A stretch of DNA of 28,358 nucleotides from Ruminococcoides sp052118065 (GTDB lineage: Bacteria > Bacillota > Clostridia > Oscillospirales > Acutalibacteraceae), in assembly GCA_052118065.1 (NCBI GenBank), contig JBQKHY010000030.1:1-28358 (forward strand), written 5' to 3'. The position numbers were made by a program, and so were the translations under genes. The notes under the pieces were generated by a model that saw only the letters and a list, made by a program, of their open reading frames with translations, searched no databases and was not told the DNA's origin. Positions 6,228-13,723 of the stretch are shown in pieces. Every line of letters starts with the position of its first letter. The stretch's first letter is position 1.

Positions 6228-6972
6228 CATAAACCACCTTGTTATCTTTAGCATTTGTTTTACTGTTAATTGCTTTATTAAAATATATTGCAGAATTTTC
6301 TGAACAAATATAAAGTAAATCAAATGTAAGGTTGTTGTTTGTGTTGTCATAAAAAACACTATCAACATAAACGGAATAACAACTCATTGTTTTATTTGAA
6401 TATGTAGGACTTAAATTTACAATTCCGTAATTCTCTAATTCTGAATTTATTAGTCCTTGAATAATCTTTTTAAGTTGGTTGTTGTCATATTCAGGTGGTG
6501 TTGTAGTTAAGCTGAAACGATAGAAAACACAGTTGTTACGGATATAATAACTATCAAATAATATTGAAGATACACTATCACCTACTGATAATAGGGTAAT
6601 ATCCTTATTCTTTTTGAGAATTTCATACAAGAAGAACTGCAAACATGGGGTAATTAATTCTGAATTGCTTGTTAGTTGTTTAGCAGTTATTTTTTTAGAT
6701 AATAAGTGTATTGATGTTTTTAGAATATCTTTATTAAGAAATCTAAAAAGCAAAAATGCAATTACCGAACAAATGACAAACAGTAAAGAACAAAGTATAA
6801 AGTAATATGCAATCAATGGAAGTATATTGTTTACTGCAAGTATTGTTCCATCTGTATTATTAATAGCCAATGCTAAAATTACATTAACTGATATAATACC
6901 TATACACATTGAAAGTAGAGCCATAGGGTAAAAGTCTTTGTTTGGGTTATGTTTTTTGTTATTCTTTTTCAT
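6214..6972 (-). CDS. Two-helix membrane protein, possible coupling-protein partner
   Basis: A 252-residue protein with a basic Lys/Asn-rich start (MKKNNKKHNPNKD). Two hydrophobic segments are predicted near residues 16-38 (MALLSMCIGIISVNVILALA) and 48-77 (LIAYYFILCSLLFVICSVIA). The cytoplasmic domain of about 170 residues has no motif I recognise. It overlaps the FtsK-like gene by 14 bases, so the two products are likely made together. This suggests it anchors that soluble ATPase, as the amino-terminal part of one-piece TcpA proteins does. The start is ATG at 6972, where GGAGG lies seven bases upstream. That ribosome site is buried in a hairpin (6981-7005). Confidence 0.75.
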   Translation of the reverse strand: MKKNNKKHNPNKDFYPMALLSMCIGIISVNVILALAINNTDGTILAVNNILPLIAYYFILCSLLFVICSVIAFLLFRFLNKDILKTSIHLLSKKITAKQLTSNSELITPCLQFFLYEILKKNKDITLLSVGDSVSSILFDSYYIRNNCVFYRFSLTTTPPEYDNNQLKKIIQGLINSELENYGIVNLSPTYSNKTMSCYSVYVDSVFYDNTNNNLTFDLLYICSENSAIYFNKAINSKTNAKDNKVVYDDEV

Positions 6973-6980
6973 AAAAAAAG

Positions 6981-7005
6981 CCTCCATTTATTTAATAAAT
7001 AGAGG
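6981..7005 (-). promoter_or_regulatory. Hairpin covering the ribosome site, with U-run
   Basis: On the minus strand CCTCTATTTATT pairs with AATAAATGGAGG, a 12-bp stem with one mismatch/wobble and a one-base loop. It is followed by CTTTTTT and then the ATG at 6972. The 3' arm contains the Shine-Dalgarno GGAGG. The structure can act both as a terminator and as a translation block for the membrane protein and the FtsK-like gene. Confidence 0.65.
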
Positions 7006-7173
7006 TTACAATATATTTGTATCAAATTTTGAGAAAAATAATATAAATTGTTGAAATTTTAGGAAATAGTTGTTAAAATATAATTAAGGAAAAATGAAAT
7101 AGGTTAGGTAGTGATAGATTAAGTTAAATTAAATATAAAGAATAATAAAAAACTTAATAAGGGAGTGTAGAAA

Positions 7174-8718
7174 ATGAAGAGATTATTATCGTTGCTTATA
7201 ATAGCAACAATTATTACAAGTTCATTGTGTGTAAGTTATTTTGCCATAGATGATAATTCTACACAAAATAATAATACTGAAAGCACAACAGTACCTGTTA
7301 CCGAAACAAGCAGTACCGTTGTTACAACAGAACCTGTAACAGAAAGTAGTACAGTAGAAAGCAGTACAGTTCCAACAACTACAAAGCCTATTGTTAAGCC
7401 TGTTGTTAAAGTAAAAAGAATTAAGCTTAACAAGAGCATTGTAAACCTTGCTAAAAAGGGTAAAACTTGTACAGTAAAAGCAACAGTATATCCTAATAAC
7501 GCATATAACAAATCTGTAAATTGGACTTCAAATAATAAAAAAGTTGCTACAGTTGATAAGAACGGAAAAATCAAGGCAACTACAAACAAGGGTACAACTT
7601 ATGTAAATGCTATTGCAAAAGACGGTAGTAAAATCAGAACAAGGGTACTTGTTGTTGTAGGTGAAAAGGTAAAGAAAATTACTTTGAATAAAACTTCTGT
7701 TACACTTAATAGAGGTGCAAAAAACAGAACTTTCCAATTAAAGAAAGCTATTAAGAATAAAAATGCTACTTATAAAGGTGTAAGTTGGTATTCATCAAAT
7801 AAGAATGTTGCTACCGTAAACAGTACCGGTAAAGTTACAATCAAGCATAGAGGTAAAGTTGTAATTACTGTAAAGGCTAGAGACGGTAGTAATAAGTCAG
7901 CAAAGTGTACAATTACAGTAAAACAACTTGTAACTAAGATTATCTTTAATAAGAATAATAAGTATGATGTGGATTGGGGTAAATCTATTACTTTAAAGGC
8001 ATCAGTTGAACCTAGTGATGCTAGTATTAAGACTCTTAAGTGGAAATCTAGTAATACTAAAGTGCTTACTGTTAATCAGAAGGGTAAAGTAACTGCTAAG
8101 GGTTTAGGTTCAGCAGTTATTACAGCTAGTGCTATTGATGGTAGTGGTGTAAAGGTTAGTCGTAGGGTAAATGTTAATGTTACTATGAATACTAAGTTAA
8201 CACATAAGCAGTTTGTATCTAATAAAGAATATGTAGATATGTATTGTAAGGCATTAAATGATTACTTTGAATCTTGTGGTGCAGTTATTAATCCAAATAT
8301 GGTTGGAAGTTCACAGTGGTGTGTAGATGACACTACTGAATTCTCAGATAATATGAAGATATATGATTTTATGGTAGAAACTGTTAATATTTGGACTTGT
8401 CGAATGGCAAAAGATGCTATAAATAACAATGGTTCATGGAAAGATTTAAAAAAAGGTGAGTCTTTGTGGAATTTTTTGGAAGAAATGGAAAAAATTGGTA
8501 ATTCTGTTTCTTCTTCATATAATCCAAATAAAGTGTTAAATTCTGAATGGAATGGTTGGAAACAAGTGTGTGAATATAATAATTCAGATAGAATTCTTAA
8601 CATCTATGTATATCCTAGTAAAATAAATACTAGTGCTGGTACTGAATATATTATTTATATGTATTGGGATACAAACGGAGGTTTAAAAAGAAAGGGTATC
8701 CCTTTAGTAAAAGAATAA
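7174..8718 (+). CDS. Secreted protein with three Big_2 Ig-like domains (element cargo)
   Basis: This 514-residue protein has a signal peptide (about 1-25) and a Thr/Ser-rich linker (about 26-75) with repeated ESSTV/TTVVTTEPVT segments. Three bacterial Ig-like group 2 domains follow at about 80-163, 164-250 and 251-337. Each carries the usual VxWxSSNxKVATV core (VNWTSNNKKVATV, VSWYSSNKNVATV, LKWKSSNTKVLTV). The carboxy-terminal region (about 340-514) is unique, with scattered Cys and Trp residues and no recognised motif. There is no LPXTG sorting signal or transmembrane anchor. It is the only rightward gene of the element and is not needed for transfer, so it is cargo, probably a surface or secreted adhesion-type protein. 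The start ATG has GGGAG at good spacing. A strong terminator follows. Confidence 0.85.
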   Translation: MKRLLSLLIIATIITSSLCVSYFAIDDNSTQNNNTESTTVPVTETSSTVVTTEPVTESSTVESSTVPTTTKPIVKPVVKVKRIKLNKSIVNLAKKGKTCTVKATVYPNNAYNKSVNWTSNNKKVATVDKNGKIKATTNKGTTYVNAIAKDGSKIRTRVLVVVGEKVKKITLNKTSVTLNRGAKNRTFQLKKAIKNKNATYKGVSWYSSNKNVATVNSTGKVTIKHRGKVVITVKARDGSNKSAKCTITVKQLVTKIIFNKNNKYDVDWGKSITLKASVEPSDASIKTLKWKSSNTKVLTVNQKGKVTAKGLGSAVITASAIDGSGVKVSRRVNVNVTMNTKLTHKQFVSNKEYVDMYCKALNDYFESCGAVINPNMVGSSQWCVDDTTEFSDNMKIYDFMVETVNIWTCRMAKDAINNNGSWKDLKKGESLWNFLEEMEKIGNSVSSSYNPNKVLNSEWNGWKQVCEYNNSDRILNIYVYPSKINTSAGTEYIIYMYWDTNGGLKRKGIPLVKE

Positions 8719-8793
8719 TGTTATTTGTTAAAATGTATTAATTTATCTAAATATACTATTTTGTATATTAATACAATTATATATAGTAAATTG

Positions 8794-8833
8794 AGAGTAT
8801 GTAATTATGTATGTAATTACATACTCTTTCTTA
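8794..8833 (+). terminator. Terminator of the Big_2 cargo gene
   Basis: A perfect 14-bp stem: AGAGTATGTAATTA (8794-8807) pairs with TAATTACATACTCT (8814-8827) around TGTATG and is followed by TTCTTAT. Confidence 0.85.
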
Positions 8834-8900
8834 TATATGAAAGGTGGTGTAGTTTCTTATAATTATTAAATTTTAGGAACTTCTTTATAAAAAAATAAAA

Positions 8901-8940
8901 GCAGTAGGAAAATCATAATGATAATCTTACTGCCTTTTTG
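8901..8940 (+). terminator. Second terminator near the right end of the element
   Basis: GCAGTAGG (8901-8908) pairs with CTTACTGC (8926-8933), followed by CTTTTTG. The A-run on the other side would allow leftward use too. It may insulate the att region. Confidence 0.65.
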
Positions 8941-9025
8941 TTATAAAGTAAAAACCTCTGTACCAATTTTAAATTTTTAAAAATTATTTGAATTTTCTGC
9001 AATATGTTCAAACAATTTATTTTAA

Positions 9026-9045
9026 TGACTGCAAGTTTGACTGCA
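9026..9045. repeat. Integrase arm-type direct repeat pair, right end
   Basis: TGACTGCA at 9026-9033 and 9038-9045 with 12-bp periodicity, matching the pair at 552-571 in the same orientation. It lies about 135 bases inside the right att site, against about 35 bases at the left. The following bases carry repeated TTTAACTTA/TTCAACTTA segments. Confidence 0.7.
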
Positions 9046-9155
9046 TTTTAACTTATTTTAACTTAATTCAACTTAACCCAAGTAAACATCCCTATTATCG
9101 AAAAAGCCCATAGATAAGCCATTTTAAAGCAATTTAAGATAAGTTGACAAAATAA

Positions 9156-9181
9156 AAAAGGTAGATAAAAATCTACCTTTT
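9156..9181 (-). terminator. tRNA-Leu terminator supplied by the element
   Basis: AAAAGGTAGAT (9156-9166) pairs perfectly with ATCTACCTTTT (9171-9181) around AAAA, directly after the tRNA CCA in the leftward direction. The displaced tRNA ends at 193 and 501 have different hairpins in the same place, so the element carries its own replacement. Confidence 0.75.
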
Positions 9182-9198
9182 ATGGTGCACCTAACAAG
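9178..9198. repeat. Right attachment site within tRNA-Leu
   Basis: This 21-bp direct repeat is identical to 498-518. It covers the CCA end, the acceptor stem 3' strand and the first bases of the T arm. Confidence 0.85.
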
Positions 9199-9269
9199 AC
9201 TTGAACTTGCACGAATTTTCATTCATATGGACCTGAACCATACGCGTCTGCCACTTCCGCCATAGGTGC
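9183..9269 (-). tRNA. tRNA-Leu (CAG)
   Basis: An 87-base type II tRNA. Acceptor GCACCTA pairs with TAGGTGC, followed by A and an encoded CCA. The anticodon loop is TTCAGGT between TATGG and CCATA, giving CAG. A long variable arm is present. It is intact although an element is inserted at its 3' end. Confidence 0.95.
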
Positions 9270-9299
9270 GTGTTTATTCAATTAATCACTTCAATATAT

Positions 9300-9328
9300 A
9301 TTGTAACCAACAAGAGGAAAATAGTCAA
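9300..9328 (-). promoter_or_regulatory. Promoter of tRNA-Leu
   Basis: Leftward TTGACT (9323-9328), a 17-bp spacer and TACAAT (9300-9305), about 30 bases ahead of the tRNA. Confidence 0.75.
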
Positions 9329-9358
9329 GTAATATTAAAAGTGTATTTAAAGTAAAAA

Positions 9359-9388
9359 AAGGAATAAATAGGGGAATATTTATTCCTT
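9359..9388 (-). terminator. Terminator of the ABC exporter operon
   Basis: AAGGAATAAATA pairs with TATTTATTCCTT around GGGGAA and is followed by a T-run on the minus strand. It lies about 120 bases past the stop of the Cys-rich gene. Confidence 0.7.
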
Positions 9389-9511
9389 AAAGATATTTAC
9401 TAGGTTTAAATAAAACCGAAAACCAAAATTTACAGAATAAAGTAAAACATACAGATTATATGAAACCAACAGTGATATTACAATCTATAATTAAAAATGA
9501 AAAAATAAAAA

Positions 9512-9904
9512 TTAAAATTCTTCATCCTTTGAGAAAAGGTCACATTTACCGTTAAGGCAGAGGGTATCTTGAATGTCACCACATTCGCAATATCTTTTAT
9601 CCTGATTAAAGTTATCGCAATGAACACAAATTTCATCCATAGCGTTATTTAGGCTTGTTGTGTAGTCCTCTTTGCTCATAACAGAGATGTCAACTTCTTC
9701 TATGAACTGAGCTTGTTGTAGGTTAACATATGTTTTGTTGGTATATTCCTTAACAAAATAAGGTGGTACAACTCTTGTGGACTCAATCTTTGTCAACTCT
9801 ACAAATGAACTGTAGTTGTCCTTTAAATACCCTTTAAGTTCTGCAAAGTTACTTACACCCTCAGGGTAGTAAAAGTATTCGTCATCAATAAATAATGCTT
9901 TCAT
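9512..9904 (-). CDS. Small Cys-rich protein in an ABC exporter operon
   Basis: I do not recognise this 130-residue protein. The first 90 residues form an acidic mixed domain starting KALFIDDEYFYYPEG. The end carries six cysteines (about 93, 96, 106, 108, 116 and 121) in CVHC, CEC and CLNGKC, a likely metal-binding knuckle. There is no signal peptide, so it should act in the cytoplasm. Its ATG overlaps the TAA of the exporter ATPase gene (TAATG), which means tight translational coupling. A partner or regulator of glycan export is possible, but there is no direct evidence. The operon ends at the terminator near 9370. Confidence 0.72.
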   Translation of the reverse strand: MKALFIDDEYFYYPEGVSNFAELKGYLKDNYSSFVELTKIESTRVVPPYFVKEYTNKTYVNLQQAQFIEEVDISVMSKEDYTTSLNNAMDEICVHCDNFNQDKRYCECGDIQDTLCLNGKCDLFSKDEEF

Positions 9905-10716
9905 TACTGTGCCTTCTTTTCTTTTTCTAGTGCAGCCTTTCTGGCAGCCTTTTTAGCTTCCTGCTTTTTCTTTTTTTTCTCAGCATCTTTAGCCTTTTGT
10001 GTTTCGTAAATGTTGAGAGTTTCACCTGTTGGACCGTCATGAATCAGCTGACCGTTTCTTAGATAAATTGAACGGTCACAAATTTCCTGTACTGATGGGG
10101 CAGAGTGGCTAACAAATAGAACTGTAACACCTTGGTTAATAATCTCTTTAATCTTAGCTTTACACTTCTTCTTAAAGGCATTATCACCAACTGCAAGTGC
10201 TTCGTCAACTACAAGAATATCCGGTTCAATGTTAACATTGATTGCAAAGCCAAGACGCATTTTCATACCTGAACTGTATGTTCTTACAGGCTGGTCAATG
10301 TAGTCACCAAGCTGAGCAAAATCAACAATGTTTTCTTCAATACTCTTAATGTAGTCATCATCAAGACCTAGGATATAACCCTTTAGGTAAATGTTCTCTC
10401 TACCTGTCATTTCAAGTGAGAAACCGGCAGTTAGCTCCAGCAAAGCAGCAACCTTGCCATGAACTGTAACAGTACCGCCACTAGGGAATGTTACACCTGT
10501 AATCATCTTTAGCAGTGTACTTTTACCTGCACCGTTGTCACCGATAATACCGACAGATTCACCCTTATTAATAGTAAAGGAAACATCCTTTAATGCACTG
10601 TGAATCTTAGGGTTTCTAGGCTTAAAGAACAGTGCCTTAAACCTAGCCTTGTCACTTTTATATAGAATATAATCTTTGCTTACATGGTCAAAGGTAATAA
10701 TAGGATTGTCACTCAT
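9904..10716 (-). CDS. Polysaccharide/teichoic acid ABC exporter, ATP-binding protein
   Basis: This 270-residue ATPase is of the TagH/Wzt type, energising export of a lipid-linked cell-surface glycan. Walker A is GDNGAGKST near residue 60, the signature is YSSGMKMRLGFAI near 145, Walker B is ILVVDEALAVGD near 168, and the switch histidine is in FVSHS. Instead of the glycan-binding carboxy-terminal domain found in many Wzt or TagH proteins, it ends in a highly basic Lys/Ala tail of about 30 residues after ETQKAKDAE. It therefore probably lacks substrate reading at this end. The start ATG has AAGGAG upstream. The permease gene lies 11 bases upstream and a Cys-rich gene overlaps its stop. Confidence 0.9.
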   Translation of the reverse strand: MSDNPIITFDHVSKDYILYKSDKARFKALFFKPRNPKIHSALKDVSFTINKGESVGIIGDNGAGKSTLLKMITGVTFPSGGTVTVHGKVAALLELTAGFSLEMTGRENIYLKGYILGLDDDYIKSIEENIVDFAQLGDYIDQPVRTYSSGMKMRLGFAINVNIEPDILVVDEALAVGDNAFKKKCKAKIKEIINQGVTVLFVSHSAPSVQEICDRSIYLRNGQLIHDGPTGETLNIYETQKAKDAEKKKKKQEAKKAARKAALEKEKKAQ

Positions 10717-10727
10717 TTTAATACTCC

Positions 10728-11618
10728 TTATAGTACATCAGGAAGTGTTTTTCTAAGTTTGTTATACTTGTGAGTACCATAGAAAAATACAAGTAAAAAT
10801 TCAGCTACAAATATAATTAGCTCCCAGTTTAAGCCTAAACCTGTAGGGTCTGTTGTATGGCTAACCCAAAATGCTTCGTGATAGATAAAAGCTTTTCTGT
10901 ATGCATTTACAAAGAAGTTAATAGGGTTGATTAGCATAATGAATTCTAGGAAATGTTGCATATTTGTTGGTGGTAAGTCGTATGAACTGTAGATAACACC
11001 GGTTAACCAGAAGATACCTGACATAACAGATGTAATCATTGACTCAAGGTCCTTACTGAATGCACACATTGGAGCAGTTGTCCATGTTAATGCTAAGAAG
11101 AACATAAACATTATCGGACATAGAATAAAGAACTGCAATGCATAAAGTGAAAGGAATTGTGTGTTAAATAAGCAGTCATAAAGTCCCAAGATACCAACCA
11201 TTATTGCTGATAGCAAGAAATGAATATACACTCTTGAAAGGGAAGTGTATGTAAGAATTGTTGATACAGGGAATTTAACTTTTGTAACAAACTGCCTGTT
11301 AACTCGAATTGCCTTTGCACCGTGGGTGATACTTTCACTGATAAACCACCATGGAATAAAACCTGTCAGCATAAAAATAAATCTATCAAAATGCTGAACT
11401 GAACCGTTAGGCATCTGAATATCAACAATACCTAAATTCTTGATACCTACTGTAAAAGCAAACCAATAAACAAAAAGTGTAAATGCCGGTTTGATAACTG
11501 CCCAAAAAGGACCAATAGCAGCACCCTTATATTGCTTAATTAATTCTGTTTTGGAAAGTCTGAAAATTTGTTTTCCAAAGTGTCTGTGTTCTTTAAATAT
11601 AGTGAAAATAGTAATCAC
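10728..11618 (-). CDS. Polysaccharide/teichoic acid ABC exporter, permease
   Basis: This 296-residue ABC-2 membrane protein is of the TagG/Wzm type. About six hydrophobic helices are visible. The typical opening LSKTELIKQYKGAAIGPFWA forms the coupling region, and the ending is KYNKLRKTLPDVL. It pairs with the ATPase encoded 11 bases downstream to move a glycan across the membrane. No glycosyltransferases are nearby, so the substrate cannot be read from the context. The start is GTG at 11618 with only a weak AAAGG upstream. The mRNA has a leader of about 70 bases from the promoter at 11692-11720. Confidence 0.9.
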   Translation of the reverse strand: MITIFTIFKEHRHFGKQIFRLSKTELIKQYKGAAIGPFWAVIKPAFTLFVYWFAFTVGIKNLGIVDIQMPNGSVQHFDRFIFMLTGFIPWWFISESITHGAKAIRVNRQFVTKVKFPVSTILTYTSLSRVYIHFLLSAIMVGILGLYDCLFNTQFLSLYALQFFILCPIMFMFFLALTWTTAPMCAFSKDLESMITSVMSGIFWLTGVIYSSYDLPPTNMQHFLEFIMLINPINFFVNAYRKAFIYHEAFWVSHTTDPTGLGLNWELIIFVAEFLLVFFYGTHKYNKLRKTLPDVL

Positions 11619-11691
11619 CGAACCTTTATAAAATAATTTCGTTAATTTCCTTCATATACTATCTTTGTTTTTACAAACAAAACCACCATAT

Positions 11692-11720
11692 ATTATAAGG
11701 GATTAGAGTCTTAAAGTCAA
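11692..11720 (-). promoter_or_regulatory. Promoter of the ABC exporter operon
   Basis: TTGACT (11715-11720), a 17-bp spacer and TATAAT (11692-11697), read leftward. Confidence 0.75.
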
Positions 11721-11772
11721 TTGAAGTGAACCATTTTTAGTAAATGTACATAACAATTTTGGCACAATAAAT

Positions 11773-11812
11773 AAAGAGCCACAAAGTTTCTTTGTACTTT
11801 GTGACTCTTTTT
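11773..11812 (-). terminator. Terminator after the HAD hydrolase gene
   Basis: AAAGAGCCACAAAG (11773-11786) pairs with CTTTGTGACTCTTT (11797-11810) with one mismatch. A and T runs flank both sides. It ends the leftward cyclophilin-HAD operon. Confidence 0.75.
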
Positions 11813-11826
11813 ATAGTTATATTTCT

Positions 11827-12675
11827 TTACTGGAATTTTCCATTCTTTTGGTTAAAGTTCTCAATGTACAGTTTTTCACAAACTGCCATTTTTCTGATTA
11901 TATTTTTAACAGTTTTATCAAGACCACTGTTTTCTCTGTAATCGGCAGGATAGATAAAGTCAACTCTATCTCTAAGTAACAAGTCCATAACCTTCTTTGT
12001 TACTTCACCCTGATAAACTGCAATAGAAACACCACCATAGGACTTCATCATCTTCATACAAGGTACATCGGAAAGTCCGTCACCTATATAAATCATATTG
12101 CAAAATGGAATTCTCTTACTGTCATCCGGCATTGATTTGTTTAAGTCCTCATCATTGGAAATGTCAAGTACACCTTTGTTTATTCTGTACACAAACTGTG
12201 TTTTGTTGGTGTAGTTAACGGCAGTTTTAGGGAATACCGCAAGTCCATTTTCGTCATAAACAAATTCACAACCAAAGATTTTCTTAAATTCATTGCTGAT
12301 TGCAGTACCCTCAATAATTTCTTTCAGTCCTGAGGATATTACATAATGTTCAACTATAACATCATTTTCTTCTGCAAATTTATTAATGTGTTGAAACCAC
12401 TGTTTAACACCTGGGAAAAATTCAATTTTGTTGCCTTTTTCTGTAAGGCTTTCCCTAGTCAGTGGAATGTTTCTCTTTTGACTTTCCGATAGCATTGTGT
12501 ACATATATGCAAGTACAGAATCCATCTGTAGCTTTGTACCTACTTCATTTGTTTTGCTCCAAAATTCACTTGGAGTCATTTTTAATGATGGGATAAAAGC
12601 ATAGTCCTGCATATCCTTTGTACATAATGTTTTGTCAAAGTCATACATTATTGCAATGATAGGTTTTGTATCCAT
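11827..12675 (-). CDS. HAD-family hydrolase
   Basis: This 282-residue cytoplasmic phosphatase belongs to the haloacid dehalogenase superfamily and is similar to phosphoserine-phosphatase-like members. Motif I is DFDKTL with aspartates near 12 and 14. Motif II is the SSG in HYVISSGLKEI. The motif IV acid pair is in IGDGLSDVPCMK. A helical cap lies between motif I and about residue 100. The substrate cannot be told from the sequence. It follows the cyclophilin gene by 15 bases and is probably co-transcribed with it; a terminator follows. Confidence 0.85.
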   Translation of the reverse strand: MDTKPIIAIMYDFDKTLCTKDMQDYAFIPSLKMTPSEFWSKTNEVGTKLQMDSVLAYMYTMLSESQKRNIPLTRESLTEKGNKIEFFPGVKQWFQHINKFAEENDVIVEHYVISSGLKEIIEGTAISNEFKKIFGCEFVYDENGLAVFPKTAVNYTNKTQFVYRINKGVLDISNDEDLNKSMPDDSKRIPFCNMIYIGDGLSDVPCMKMMKSYGGVSIAVYQGEVTKKVMDLLLRDRVDFIYPADYRENSGLDKTVKNIIRKMAVCEKLYIENFNQKNGKFQ

Positions 12676-12690
12676 TATAAAACCTCTTAA

Positions 12691-13602
12691 TTATCTCTTT
12701 TTCTTAGATTTTTTCTTCTTGTAGTCAGGATCGGCTTTCATAGCAGCCTTTGCTTCTTCTTTAGCTTTCTTTTTCTTCTTGTCCTGAATACCGTAAGGAA
12801 TAGCAAAACAAGCAAAGATAATAGCAAGTACACCTACTGTTACAATAATAGGAATAAAGTTAAATGGTTCGTCACTGTCCTCATTGTTAGCAGTAGTAGA
12901 GTCAGTTGATGCAACAGTTGTTTCTTCTGTAGCAGCTGTAGTTGACTTTACACCTTCATATGGGTCAGTAGCTGACTTTAGAGAATTTTCCATATTCTTT
13001 GTGTACTTTGTGATTTCAACACTTTCAAGCTTAACTTCGTTTACAGGGGAACTCTGTTCACCACTTGTGTTTACTGTAACTTCACAATTAGAAATTAAAT
13101 CAACTACATCCATACCGGCAAATACTTGACCGAATACTGTGTAGTTACCATCTAGGTGAGCGTTTTTAGCAAGGTTAATAAAGAACTGGCTACCATTAGT
13201 GTCAGGACCGGAGTTAGCATATGCAACTGCACCTCTGATGTTCTTTAGTTCATCAACACATTCATTTTCGAATTCTTTACCCCAACAAGACTCACCACCT
13301 GTACCATCACCATTGGTGTAGTCACCACCTTGAATCATAAATTTCTTGATTACTCTGTGGAAGATTGAGTTGTTGTACTTCTTTTCTTTTGCAAGAGTCT
13401 GAAAGTTTTCAACACCCTTTGGTGCATACTTAGGGAAGAATGACATAGCAATATCACCGTAGTTAGTGTGTAGAACTGCTACTGTGTCACCAACCTTAGG
13501 CTTAGCCTCTTGACTGAACTTTGCTGATGCAGTGAATGTAACGGAAAATGCCATTGCACAACATAACAAAGCTGTTAGAAAAATACTAATAGTCTTTTTC
13601 AT
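12691..13602 (-). CDS. Membrane-anchored extracellular cyclophilin (peptidyl-prolyl isomerase)
   Basis: This 303-residue peptidyl-prolyl cis-trans isomerase acts outside the membrane. It has a signal peptide (about 1-27, ending near TASAK), a cyclophilin domain (about 40-200) and a Thr/Ser-rich linker (about 215-245). A carboxy-terminal helix (about 248-270) follows, and then a Lys-rich cytoplasmic tail. Family motifs are FHRVIKKFMIQGGD, GSQFFINLAKN and LDGNYTVFGQVFAGMDVV. It should help fold secreted or surface proteins. AGAGGT precedes the ATG. The promoter at 13640-13668 drives it together with the HAD gene. Confidence 0.92.
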   Translation of the reverse strand: MKKTISIFLTALLCCAMAFSVTFTASAKFSQEAKPKVGDTVAVLHTNYGDIAMSFFPKYAPKGVENFQTLAKEKKYNNSIFHRVIKKFMIQGGDYTNGDGTGGESCWGKEFENECVDELKNIRGAVAYANSGPDTNGSQFFINLAKNAHLDGNYTVFGQVFAGMDVVDLISNCEVTVNTSGEQSSPVNEVKLESVEITKYTKNMENSLKSATDPYEGVKSTTAATEETTVASTDSTTANNEDSDEPFNFIPIIVTVGVLAIIFACFAIPYGIQDKKKKKAKEEAKAAMKADPDYKKKKSKKKR

Positions 13603-13639
13603 AGAATTTTACCTCTTTCGTTTTTAGTTTAACATTCAT

Positions 13640-13668
13640 ATTCTACAATAAAATAGTATGTTTTTCAA
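13640..13668 (-). promoter_or_regulatory. Promoter of the cyclophilin-HAD operon
   Basis: TTGAAA (13663-13668), a 17-bp spacer and TAGAAT (13640-13645), read leftward. Confidence 0.7.
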
Positions 13669-13723
13669 CAATTTTGCAATAAGTTCACAACATTTTCAAA
13701 TTCACCTATATTTTGTACTATGA

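Larger units (their letters stand above)
498..9198. mobile_element. Integrative mobilizable element in tRNA-Leu
   Basis: The element is bounded by a 21-bp perfect direct repeat, 498-518 and 9178-9198, whose right copy is the 3' end of tRNA-Leu(CAG). The tRNA stays intact because the element supplies its last bases and a new terminator. Order from the left end: integrase, excisionase-like HTH, small hypothetical, Rep_trans/MobT-like relaxase, DUF961-like protein, XRE regulator, FtsK-like ATPase, membrane protein, all leftward. One divergent cargo gene for a secreted Ig-like protein follows. No VirB4, lytic transglycosylase or other mating-pore gene is present, so it should need a helper conjugative element. 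The Tn916/ICEBs1-like integration and relaxase logic is established for these families. Mobility of this copy is inferred. Confidence 0.88.

Noticed and set aside
7051..7084. Promoter for the Big_2 cargo gene (TTGAAA and TATAAT)
   Set aside because: The two boxes are 22 bp apart, too far for a normal promoter, so no promoter was called there.
7236..7589. Hydrophobic minus-strand ORF opposite the Big_2 cargo gene
   Set aside because: It is the complement of Thr/Val-rich Ig-like coding sequence, with no ribosome site.
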